6,082 nucleotides of DNA, taken from positions 1 through 6,082 of the forward strand of contig CALEZT010000153.1 of the NCBI GenBank assembly GCA_937927975.1. The letters run 5' to 3'. Position numbers and translations under genes: made by a program. Source of the DNA: an uncultured Phycisphaerales bacterium (lineage in GTDB: Bacteria > Planctomycetota > Phycisphaerae > Sedimentisphaerales > Anaerobacaceae). Below are positions 1-5,778 of this stretch, piece after piece. Each line of letters opens with the position of its first letter. Positions within the stretch are counted from its first letter, which is position 1. The notes beneath the pieces are model-generated. The model saw only the letters and a list, made by a program, of their open reading frames with translations, was not told the DNA's origin and ran no database searches.

Positions 1-45
1 GATCGTATTCGGTGACTGGAGTTCAGACGTGTGCTCTTCCGATCT
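1..45 (+). other. Illumina adapter and index (artefact)
   Basis: Bases 12-45 match the read-2/i7 TruSeq adapter, ending in the diagnostic GCTCTTCCGATCT. Bases 1-11 carry GAT plus an 8-base index, CGTATTCG on this strand. The segment is the exact reverse complement of 6038-6082. It is library sequence, not genome. Translated, it gives the artefactual N-terminus MTGVQTCALPI, so any protein predicted from position 12 is chimeric. Confidence 0.97.
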
Positions 46-323
46 CCCCGACCCACTGTTCGCCAGCCGGATCGATGGTTCTGGCTGATTGCAGCAGGAG
101 GGACAACCAGCACGATCGAGGGGATTGGTCGTCACTGTCTGATAGAAGGACCGTACCGATGACAAGACGACTCGTTTCGAAATCTGCCGACCCTGGTGTG
201 ACCAAGAACCTCTGCCGATCTCCGGGGAGATACACCACCTACGGGAGAATGAAGCGTTCACAAGGAGGCGTGACGGCGGCACATGCAGTGATGCTGCTTC
301 AAACACACAGGGCCATCTCAGTC

Positions 324-349
324 GCCCGACCGCGCGGGTCCGGACGGGC
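324..349 (+). repeat. Imperfect GC-rich hairpin upstream of MraZ-like gene
   Basis: GCCCG at 324-328 pairs with CGGGC at 345-349. After an A/A mismatch (329/344), CCG at 330-332 pairs with CGG at 341-343, leaving an 8-nt loop. It lies about 67 nt upstream of the MraZ-like start and has no T-tract, so it is not an intrinsic terminator. It could be an operator or leader structure, or chance in GC-rich DNA. Confidence 0.3.
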
Positions 350-400
350 CAAGTCGCGGATCGAACCCGTAGGGCATGTCGCAGCGCCAGCGTATTGCAG

Positions 401-407
401 GAAGGAG
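401..407 (+). promoter_or_regulatory. Shine-Dalgarno of MraZ-like gene
   Basis: GAAGGAG lies 8 nt before ATG 416. It selects this start over the in-frame TTG at 395, which sits upstream of the site itself. Confidence 0.8.
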
Positions 408-415
408 TAGTCCGT

Positions 416-844
416 ATGGACCTGCCATTCGATGATGTTCTGAAGAACGGCTTCTGTTGGGGCGAGTACCACGCAAGGATCGACGACACGGGTCGCCTGC
501 GGTTGCCCAAAGCCATCGTGGACGTTCTGGCGAAGCACGGGATTTCGAGACTTTGGCGGTGTCCGGATCCGAGGGCGAAACGGTTCGTCTTAAGCCCGCC
601 GGATCATCGTGCAACCTTCATCAACGCGGTGATGGGCCGCCTTACGGACTCCGAGGACTCTGAGCGGGCGTGGCGGCTGATTTGTAGCGGCACGGACGCT
701 GCCGTCGACAGCCAGGGCCGGATAACGATTCCCAAGGTATGTCTGGAACACGCCGCGGTTGAGCCGCCGCAGCAGGTGACAATCTTGGGGGTGGGTTTCT
801 GGTACGAGGTGAAGGTCTCGGCACCGATGACGGGGAAGAGTTGA
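416..844 (+). CDS. MraZ-like AbrB-fold DNA-binding protein
   Basis: This 142-residue protein has the tandem layout of MraZ, a transcription factor built from two SpoVT/AbrB swapped-hairpin half-domains that form a ring-shaped oligomer. Repeat one holds the signature D-x-x-G-R-L-x-L-P at residues 23-31 (D23, G26, R27, P31). Repeat two holds D-S-Q-G-R-I-T-I-P at 98-106 (D98, G101, R102, P106). It is followed by a VTILGVGFWYEV strand at 121-132, like the V-x-L-V-G-x-x-x-x-x-E-x-W segment of MraZ. Length fits the family (about 140-150). The start is set by GAAGGAG at 401-407. In MraZ the DxGR loops bind DNA upstream of the dcw operon. Here the next genes are a HAD phosphatase and a cupin, not rsmH/ftsL, so a local or accessory regulatory role is more likely (inference). 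An inverted repeat follows the stop codon within 1 nt. The alternative is a generic AbrB/MazE-like antitoxin, but the paired repeats and length favour MraZ. Confidence 0.82.
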   Translation: MDLPFDDVLKNGFCWGEYHARIDDTGRLRLPKAIVDVLAKHGISRLWRCPDPRAKRFVLSPPDHRATFINAVMGRLTDSEDSERAWRLICSGTDAAVDSQGRITIPKVCLEHAAVEPPQQVTILGVGFWYEVKVSAPMTGKS

Positions 845-845
845 A

Positions 846-865
846 GTAGACGCTGGTAGCGTTAC
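846..865. repeat. Inverted repeat directly after MraZ-like stop codon
   Basis: GTA-(G)-ACGCT at 846-854 and AGCGT-TAC at 858-865 form an 8-bp stem with one bulged G (849) and a GGT loop. It begins one base after the TGA at 842-844. No run of T follows, so it is a poor intrinsic terminator. It could act as a weak terminator, a processing site or an operator. Confidence 0.4.
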
Positions 866-934
866 ACAGGTGGGCTGGCACGGCTGTGCTGTCAGCCGGC
901 CTTTCACGGGAATACGCAGCAAAGAGACACTATT

Positions 935-941
935 GAAGGAG
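935..941 (+). promoter_or_regulatory. Shine-Dalgarno deciding the HAD gene start
   Basis: GAAGGAG ends directly before ATG 942 but lies 6 nt before ATG 948. The spacing selects 948 as the start. It excludes both 942 and the longer frame opening at 870, whose first 26 residues show no family similarity. Confidence 0.8.
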
Positions 942-947
942 ATGTCC

Positions 948-1715
948 ATGAAGACGAGATTAGAGGGCGGTTGCCGGATCAAAGCGGTCGTGTGGGACAA
1001 CGGCGGGGTCCTGGTCCAAGAAGACTGGAATGGCTGTCACGACCGCACGTATGGCAAGCTGGGCATTGTTCCCCCACTGGCCGGCGATGCAGCGCGAGGT
1101 AGGCAGTATAAGAAGATGCTCAGTGTGCCCATCACACCCGAGATCAGTGCGCAGCTTGCGACTTTCCGACAGGGTGATTCTGAAGTCAATTACTTGCAGA
1201 GCTATAGTTCCGGGCATCTCAGTTCCGCGGAGTTCTGGGCCGTTGCGTGCCGCCACGGATTTGAAGTGGCGTCGACGGACGAGAACATGAATGCCCTTCG
1301 CGCCGGCCAAGACCATCTTCTGAGTAACGGCCCCGGCGCCGCGCGGGTCTTTCCGCGAGTAGTGGAGATTCTGGCCGCCCTGGCGGCGGCTCTTCCTCAG
1401 TATATGCTCTCGAACATCTACCCCGAGGCCTATGAACAACTGCGAGGGGCGAAGTACTTGGAGGCCATTCCGGCCGACCACCGGTTCTTTTCGATCTTCC
1501 TCAAGTGCCGGAAGCCGTCACCAGCCGCATTCGAGGCTCTCATAGCCGGCACAGGGGTCAAGCCAGAGCAGATCCTGTTCATCGACGATCAGGCGTCCAA
1601 CATCGAGGCAGCCGGGCGCCATGGCATAAACGGGATCCTCTTTAACGGCGAGAAGGAATCGGAACAGGTCCTCATCGCCGGTCTCGAACGTTTTGGGATC
1701 ATTATCAGCGGATAG
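948..1715 (+). CDS. HAD-superfamily phosphatase, YihX-like subfamily IA
   Basis: This 255-residue protein has all four HAD motifs in order. Motif I is V-V-W-D-N-G-G-V-L with the nucleophile Asp at D17. Motif II is M-L-S-N with S155-N156. Motif III is the Lys of R-K-P-S at K189. Motif IV is the acidic pair I-D-D at D213-D214, followed by NIEAAGRHGINGILF. Between about residues 30 and 140 lies a mostly helical insert, the C1 cap of subfamily I. The second Asp of the usual DxD is a Gly (G19), as in the DxGG/DxGN group that includes YihX/Gph-like sugar-phosphate phosphatases. HAD enzymes of this type hydrolyse small phosphate monoesters in the cytoplasm using Mg2+. The substrate cannot be told from sequence. 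The gene lies 103 nt after the MraZ-like gene and 16 nt before the cupin gene, so it is probably co-transcribed with the latter. Fold assignment is firm; the reaction is not. Confidence 0.9.
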   Translation: MKTRLEGGCRIKAVVWDNGGVLVQEDWNGCHDRTYGKLGIVPPLAGDAARGRQYKKMLSVPITPEISAQLATFRQGDSEVNYLQSYSSGHLSSAEFWAVACRHGFEVASTDENMNALRAGQDHLLSNGPGAARVFPRVVEILAALAAALPQYMLSNIYPEAYEQLRGAKYLEAIPADHRFFSIFLKCRKPSPAAFEALIAGTGVKPEQILFIDDQASNIEAAGRHGINGILFNGEKESEQVLIAGLERFGIIISG

Positions 1716-1731
1716 ACCATCCGGGGGATCC

Positions 1732-2289
1732 ATGGGAATCATCCGGAAATCGGAACAGGAGCGATGCCACCGTGTCGGCGAAGACCGGGAGGTCCGCACG
1801 ATCTTCAGTGAGGCGGTTCCGTCGTATGATTGGCTGACGGTCACGCACTCCAAGACCTGCCCAGACCGGGCCAGCGCCAGCGTAGCCGCCCCTTCGCACC
1901 CGAATGCCGTGGAGCTGATTCTGTTCCTGCAGTCTGGCACGCTGACGGTAGCTGAAATCGAATATCGTTTTCAGCCGTGCGACGCGGCGGTTCTGGATGC
2001 TGGCGAGGTACACAGTGCGTCCCATCTCCGCCAGCATGACTGTCTCTGCTTGTTGTTGGGGCGCGGGGTAGCCCGAAAAGAGGGGCCCTGGCAAGGAGCA
2101 GTGGCAGAGAGGAAGATGATCGGGAGGAGAATACGTCGCGGCGTAAGGCGGATAATAGAAACGACGGCGTTTGCCGTCACACTGGTGACCGTGAGGCTCG
2201 TCTTTACCTTGGTATGCGTACTCCCCCTCTACTTGCTGGCGCCATTGACAATGGCATTCTTCTCTTGGATCGGGCCACCGTCGTGGTAG
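1732..2289 (+). CDS. Cupin-like protein with C-terminal membrane segment
   Basis: This 185-residue protein starts at ATG 1732 behind GGGGGA (1723-1728). Residues about 20-112 read as a small single cupin barrel. VELILFLQSGTLTV (60-73) corresponds to cupin motif 1 with H56 and E61. CDAAVLDAGEVHSASH (83-98) corresponds to motif 2 with G91 and H94. The motif-1 HxH is incomplete and the Gly opening motif 2 is C83, so metal binding is uncertain. From M129 the character changes: a basic stretch (RRIRRGVRR, 132-140) leads into about 35 hydrophobic residues (144-180), enough for one long or two short transmembrane segments with the basic end inside. Cupins are usually soluble, so this fusion is unusual. 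M129 (nt 2116), preceded by AGAGG, could be a separate start. Small cupins act as ligand sensors, isomerases or dioxygenases; which applies here is unknown. The gene is probably in an operon with the HAD gene. Confidence 0.7.
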   Translation: MGIIRKSEQERCHRVGEDREVRTIFSEAVPSYDWLTVTHSKTCPDRASASVAAPSHPNAVELILFLQSGTLTVAEIEYRFQPCDAAVLDAGEVHSASHLRQHDCLCLLLGRGVARKEGPWQGAVAERKMIGRRIRRGVRRIIETTAFAVTLVTVRLVFTLVCVLPLYLLAPLTMAFFSWIGPPSW

Positions 2290-2414
2290 GGATCATCGGC
2301 CTCACGCAAGTAATCGGCCACGGGTGGATCTGTGTGCTCTTTTGTGTTTCAGATGGGCCGCCCAAATGGCGGTTTGGCGAGGACCCCAAGCGCTCAACAG
2401 AAGGCGACGGTTAA
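2214..2414 (+). CDS. Doubtful small membrane ORF overlapping cupin gene 3' end
   Basis: An open frame of 66 codons starts inside the hydrophobic tail of the preceding gene in another frame and ends at TAA 2412-2414. It contains a hydrophobic stretch (VVVGIIGLTQVIGHG then WICVLFCV) and a polar tail (FGEDPKRSTEGDG). A shorter version could start at GTG 2283, overlapping the upstream TAG at 2287-2289. No good Shine-Dalgarno sequence precedes either start. It may be a coupled small membrane protein, the displaced C-terminus of the upstream gene after a one-base frameshift near 2280, or chance. I list it only because the hydrophobic pattern continues across the stop. Confidence 0.22.
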   Translation: MRTPPLLAGAIDNGILLLDRATVVVGIIGLTQVIGHGWICVLFCVSDGPPKWRFGEDPKRSTEGDG

Positions 2415-2571
2415 GCCCATCTCCACCGGCCTCCGAAATCGTTCCAGAACCCGCCACATTTCATGCGCGGAAAACCTGCTGGCGCCGAAGGCGCGATTCT
2501 TGCCGCCTGTCACAATGTGGGTCAAAAGTAACCAGGTTCAGATTGGGCATTTGCAGCTAAGGAGTAACACG
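2415..2571. other. Intergenic spacer with probable start signals
   Basis: No gene is seen in this part of the gap. It contains the hairpin at 2482-2494 and ends in a strong Shine-Dalgarno, TAAGGAGT at 2558-2565, with GGAG 7 nt before ATG 2572. The gap and the change in gene content suggest that a new transcription unit begins here. I do not see a persuasive sigma-70 -35/-10 pair. Confidence 0.4.
2482..2494 (+). terminator. Small GC hairpin, weak terminator candidate
   Basis: GCGCC and GGCGC form a perfect 5-bp stem closing a GAA loop, followed by GATTCTTG rather than a clean T-run. It sits between the cupin gene and the next well-supported gene, where a terminator would be expected, but the stem is short. 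Confidence 0.22.
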
Positions 2572-2940
2572 ATGGGTACACTCGATATCTTTGCAAGCGG
2601 TGACATGGAACGCCCCCGGGCGTGGCTCAGGACTGTACTGTGCGCGACCCTTGTGAACCGTCAATGCCTGGAGGGGATGGGCTTCAAAGCCTCCTTCGTT
2701 CAGAGGTTCGACAAGAAGCACTCGCGCGTGCTACGGTTGGACGGAACTATCGCACGGAAAGTCCGCGGAGTCAACGAGATAGAGTTTCTGCGAGGAGTCG
2801 CGGAGGCGCTCGGGGTCCGTCCGTTTGAAGACGACTGGGATCCTCGGGACACTGTGACGACAACGGCTGTTGCCCGAAAGTGCCTGGAAGTATTGGCGCG
2901 GATGGAGAGTGACCAGGGGCCGGACGCCATGGCGGTGTAG
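2572..2940 (+). CDS. Hypothetical soluble protein, 122 residues
   Basis: I do not recognise this protein. The start is ATG 2572 behind TAAGGAGT. The open frame extends upstream to 2332, but those residues are low-complexity and lie before the ribosome-binding site. The product has no signal peptide or membrane span. Its middle is basic and probably mixed alpha/beta (SFVQRFDKKHSRVLRLDG, about 41-58). A helix-like stretch (NEIEFLRGVAEALGV) follows, then an acidic patch (FEDDWDPRD) and a C-terminal helix ending in MAV. The size and charge pattern would fit a small DNA-binding or accessory protein, but no motif supports this. It lies 50 nt upstream of the four-gene cassette on the same strand and may be its first member. 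Confidence 0.68.
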   Translation: MGTLDIFASGDMERPRAWLRTVLCATLVNRQCLEGMGFKASFVQRFDKKHSRVLRLDGTIARKVRGVNEIEFLRGVAEALGVRPFEDDWDPRDTVTTTAVARKCLEVLARMESDQGPDAMAV

Positions 2941-2990
2941 GTGGCGGATCCAATAGCGTAGGCAACAACCTCAGTGACAGGAGTGCAGTC

Positions 2991-3182
2991 ATGAACGGCC
3001 AAGGACCACAGCCGCCGCAGAATTGGTGGGAAGCAACTCTCGACCTATTTCGATGGGCATGTCGAATCCCGGCGGCATTGCTGGGTGTGTTCGCCATTTC
3101 CTGTCTCGTTGTTCTCGCGGGCATTTCCTGCGTTAGGTTTACAGTATGGGTCATCCAGAATTGGCTGGCTCACCCCTGGTAG
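2991..3182 (+). CDS. Small single-pass membrane protein, 63 residues
   Basis: AGGAG at 2979-2983 lies 7 nt before ATG 2991, a good initiation context. The N-terminal 25 residues are polar and rich in Gln, Pro and Trp (GPQPPQNWWEATLDLF, then RWACR). Residues about 26-48 are one uninterrupted hydrophobic helix (IPAALLGVFAISCLVVLAGISC). The tail, RFTVWVIQNWLAHPW, is short and Trp-rich. There is no cleavage site, so it should remain as an integral membrane protein. It belongs to no family I recognise. Its gene ends 7 nt before the zinc-finger gene and is two genes upstream of an ATPase that lacks its own membrane anchor. It could therefore be that ATPase's membrane partner, as a detached version of the N-terminal anchor of VirD4/TraD coupling proteins. 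That role is inference from position only. Confidence 0.68.
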   Translation: MNGQGPQPPQNWWEATLDLFRWACRIPAALLGVFAISCLVVLAGISCVRFTVWVIQNWLAHPW

Positions 3183-3189
3183 GACGTTC

Positions 3190-3612
3190 ATGTATCCTCC
3201 GAATCCAAATCCGTTCCTCCCAATACCCGGCAAGATCATTCTTGACATCCAGCGAAAGCGAATGCCGTCCGGCCAGATCGTCGAGATCAGAACCGTGGAG
3301 GTGACTCTCATAGAGAACGGCGTTCTTCGCAAGGAGAAGGTCCGGGAGATTGACCCTGGCATGGCCGACGGGACGACTCCGGACCGAATCGGGGACATTC
3401 GCGAATGTCACGTATGCCTGGGCCTGTTTCATAGGGACAACGTCAGAAGTTGCATGGCCTGTGGCCGCGACTACTGCAGGTTGCGGGAGTGCTGGGGAGA
3501 AGTCAGGGAGCCGGAGGACGAGCAGATCGTCGTGTGCGCCCCTTGCGCCAAAGAGAACAACACGGGCGTATGGGAGCGAATCTCCAGGAAGTTCTGGCGG
3601 TTGGGGAAGTAA
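3190..3612 (+). CDS. FYVE/cross-brace-like zinc-finger protein
   Basis: This 140-residue protein starts at ATG 3190, behind AGGA at 3181-3184, which overlaps the stop codon of the membrane gene; translation is probably coupled. The N-terminal 60 residues are Pro/Asn-rich at first (MYPPNPNPFLPIPG) and then beta-rich (KIILDIQRKR, QIVEIRTVEVTLIENG). Residues 73-119 contain eight cysteines: C73-x2-C76-x11-C88-x2-C91-x4-C96-x4-C101-x14-C116-x2-C119. This order, with CG after the second pair and a final V-C-x-x-C, closely follows the FYVE/cross-brace treble-clef pattern that binds two zinc ions. The basic RRHHC lipid-binding motif of eukaryotic FYVE domains is absent (here DNVRSC). The C-terminus (VWERISRKFWRLGK) is a short basic amphipathic helix that could touch membrane or DNA. 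The next gene begins 2 nt after the stop. The finger probably mediates protein or DNA contact for the ATPase (inference). A plain double zinc ribbon is the alternative. Confidence 0.75.
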   Translation: MYPPNPNPFLPIPGKIILDIQRKRMPSGQIVEIRTVEVTLIENGVLRKEKVREIDPGMADGTTPDRIGDIRECHVCLGLFHRDNVRSCMACGRDYCRLRECWGEVREPEDEQIVVCAPCAKENNTGVWERISRKFWRLGK

Positions 3613-3614
3613 CT

Positions 3615-5762
3615 ATGGACCACGGCTATGCGGGCAATCAGGGACGATCACAGCGGCCGCATCGGGACAGTGACGGCAATGCCGGAGGCGCAGTCGCGCG
3701 AAAGTGGTCGGCCGAAGCAATCGCTCGACTGATGCACGACCACCCCGAATACCGCCTGCGGGAGGACCCCTTCACCTGTCAGCTGATTCAGATGGTGCTG
3801 GCTGATCCGAGCGATCTCGACGCGCAGGAGTTCCTCACAGAGCGTATTCGTCTCCATCAGCTCGCCTTCCTGGGTTCTGGCGACGCCTTCTGGGGCAATT
3901 ATCCAGCACCCGGCAGTTTGATCTATCCGGGTGGATTCCTTCCGCTCGGCGTCATGCCCACGGGAGATGCGCTCGGCCTTGTGCTCGACCAATTGAATGG
4001 CAATGTGCTCTGGCTGGGCCCGACCAAATCGGGCAAGACGACCCTGCTGAGCATCCTGTTGTCGCAGGTGGTGCTCCTTGGGAACGCCAGGATCATCGTC
4101 TTTGCCAAGAAGAAGGGTGAGCTTTCGGATTTGGCACTGCTCAGGGAGATCCGCCATCTGGTCACGGTCCTTCGGCTGGAGGATTTGGTGCTATCATACT
4201 TCCGGCCTCCGCCCGGGGTTTCCGAACTGGCCTGGATTACGGAATCGGTGCGGATCCTGGCCCAGTGTTATGCGCGCTACTCCGCCCAAAGACTGATGGG
4301 GGAGAAAGCGAAGGAGCTCATGGCCCGGCACCCGGATGGCGCGTATCCCACCCTGGGACAATTGCTCGAAGCGCTGGATCGCTTCAAGCCGCGCTTCGGC
4401 CTGCGGGAGGCCGCGTATCGGGAGTCCGCCAGCTGGATGCTCGCGGACATCCTCAATAGCACCGGCAATATCTGGAGTTACGCGAGCAGCACCTTCTTGG
4501 ACTACCTGTATTCAGGACCTGGCCTATGCATTATCGAAGCGGGAGCGCTCCCCCAGGAGCATCTGAATTTCTTGGCCACGTACTTTATGCGTTGGCTCTA
4601 TCTGCAACGCGTGTCTGCGGGAGCGGGGCCGGGCGGGCTGGTCGTGTTTGTCTTGGAGGACGCCACGGCCGCCGTGCACATCCAGCGGGACCGGGAGACT
4701 CCAGGAGGGGTGTCGCCCATTTCCGACTGTGCCTACATGGGGCAGCGACTGGGGATGGGAGTGATCTGCGTGACACATACCCTCGGCAGCACCAGTGAGA
4801 TCATCCGGCAGAATGTCGGAGCTTTCGTTGTCTGTGGTTTGCCCGGTGAGAATCCAAGACTGATCTGTGACACCCTTATGGTGACCTCGGATCAGGCCGA
4901 CAAGATCCAGATCCTCCATCCGGGGGAGTTCGTCCTCCGCAACGGCGCCCTCTGGGATAGAACCGTCTATGGGTTTTATCAGAAGCCCCAGATACCGGGA
5001 CCGATCAGCGAGTCAGATCAGCGGGAGACAGCGGGGCGGTTCCTGCAGAATGTACAGGCATGTCCCCCGGTGTCATTCGATGCCTTCGGGCCCAAACCCG
5101 CTTCCCATGGGCCAGACCCGAAGAAGGATACCGCTCACAAGGAACTCCCCCAGGAGCAGATCGAGATGCTGGTGATCATTGCCAGCGGAGTGCCGAAGAC
5201 CGCCGGCAAGGTCTACGAGGCGATGGGTCTGAGTCGGGCACAGGGCGTCAAGATCGCGCGGGCTCTCGAAGCCGTCGGTGCCATAGCCGCTCACAGGTTC
5301 TCGACCGGGCGGGTCGGCGGCCAACTCGCCTTCTTCGAAGTGCTTGCGTATGCCAGGACGATTCTCCAGGCTCGGGGCATTTCCAGGCCCATCCCACTGA
5401 CCAACGGGGGATTTGAGCACGAACTGGCCGCCCAGCTGCTCAGGGCTGAGGCGATCAGAAGTGGTTTCGGCATCCAGTTCGAGGTCGATGTCGGCGGTGT
5501 GCGGGTGGATGGGGTGATGATCAACAAGAAGACCGGCCAAAGGATCCACTACCAAATCGGCGCCTCCAAACCGAGCCATGAGGTCGACTCGATTCAGAAG
5601 TTCTTCGGCCTGCCGGCTTCGCAGAATGCAAAGTTCGTTCTCGTGGCCCGGGACGTGGCCTTTGTCAAAGAGGTCAAGCAGATCTTCAAAACCCGCAAGA
5701 TTGAGGACGCCATCGTCAAGCAAGTACACCTCCGAGTTATCGCGGATCTCGTTAAGGAATGA
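3615..5762 (+). CDS. HerA/VirD4-class ATPase with wHTH and nuclease-like domain
   Basis: This 715-residue protein starts at ATG 3615, 5 nt after GGGGAAG and 2 nt after the zinc-finger stop. Residues about 30-115 are a helical N-terminal region without membrane spans. PLGVMPTGDALGLVLDQL leads into Walker A, GPTKSGKTT (135-143, K141), in FtsK/HerA style. F-A-K-K-K-G-E-L (163-170) takes the place of the coupling-protein D-x-K-G-D/E loop. VVFVLED (343-349) is the likely Walker B, with E348-D349 in place of the usual DE. VICVTHT (383-389) is the sensor strand, followed by SEIIRQN (394-400) and AFVVCGL, as in HerA/TraD proteins. Residues about 511-575 look like a winged helix (KVYEAMGLSRAQGVKIARAL). 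Residues about 599-715 resemble a restriction-endonuclease fold: E601-H602, then VRVDGVM with D632, then HYQIGAS with Q647; the expected Lys after Q is missing. Proteins of this class pump DNA as hexamers in conjugation, repair or defence. Which applies here is open. Confidence 0.87.
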   Translation: MDHGYAGNQGRSQRPHRDSDGNAGGAVARKWSAEAIARLMHDHPEYRLREDPFTCQLIQMVLADPSDLDAQEFLTERIRLHQLAFLGSGDAFWGNYPAPGSLIYPGGFLPLGVMPTGDALGLVLDQLNGNVLWLGPTKSGKTTLLSILLSQVVLLGNARIIVFAKKKGELSDLALLREIRHLVTVLRLEDLVLSYFRPPPGVSELAWITESVRILAQCYARYSAQRLMGEKAKELMARHPDGAYPTLGQLLEALDRFKPRFGLREAAYRESASWMLADILNSTGNIWSYASSTFLDYLYSGPGLCIIEAGALPQEHLNFLATYFMRWLYLQRVSAGAGPGGLVVFVLEDATAAVHIQRDRETPGGVSPISDCAYMGQRLGMGVICVTHTLGSTSEIIRQNVGAFVVCGLPGENPRLICDTLMVTSDQADKIQILHPGEFVLRNGALWDRTVYGFYQKPQIPGPISESDQRETAGRFLQNVQACPPVSFDAFGPKPASHGPDPKKDTAHKELPQEQIEMLVIIASGVPKTAGKVYEAMGLSRAQGVKIARALEAVGAIAAHRFSTGRVGGQLAFFEVLAYARTILQARGISRPIPLTNGGFEHELAAQLLRAEAIRSGFGIQFEVDVGGVRVDGVMINKKTGQRIHYQIGASKPSHEVDSIQKFFGLPASQNAKFVLVARDVAFVKEVKQIFKTRKIEDAIVKQVHLRVIADLVKE

Positions 5763-5778
5763 ATTCAGGAGTCGATAT

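Larger units (their letters stand above)
46..415. other. Leader region without a convincing gene
   Basis: About 370 nt lie between the adapter and the first supported start codon. Two weak open frames exist. One runs from 46 to a TGA at 160-162 and could be the 3' end of a gene cut by the contig edge (it ends in residues like CLIEGPYR). The other starts at ATG 159, overlaps that TGA as ATGA, and stops at 408-410 inside the ribosome-binding site of the next gene. The latter would be an 83-residue basic, low-complexity product. Neither shows a domain, a good Shine-Dalgarno sequence or convincing third-position bias, so I do not call them genes. An octamer, TCTGCCGA, occurs at 183-190 and 211-218, and an imperfect hairpin lies at 324-349. 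This stretch most likely holds the promoter of the MraZ-like gene, but I cannot point to clear -35/-10 boxes. Confidence 0.4.

Noticed and set aside
183..218. Direct repeat TCTGCCGA as a regulator-binding site
   Set aside because: There are only two 8-base copies spaced 28 bases apart. This is little above chance and does not resemble the close-spaced direct repeats known for MraZ.
12..410. 132-codon open frame beginning at position 12
   Set aside because: Its first 11-12 residues (MTGVQTCALPI) are translated adapter. The rest has no domain, weak coding character, and ends inside the ribosome-binding site of the next gene.
960..1481. 173-codon open frame on the - strand
   Set aside because: It is antisense to the HAD phosphatase, whose four catalytic motifs are intact.
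3450..3614. N-terminal extension of the ATPase to position 3450
   Set aside because: It would overlap the well-supported zinc-finger gene by 163 nt. The extra residues are low-complexity, and a good start with ribosome-binding site exists at 3615.
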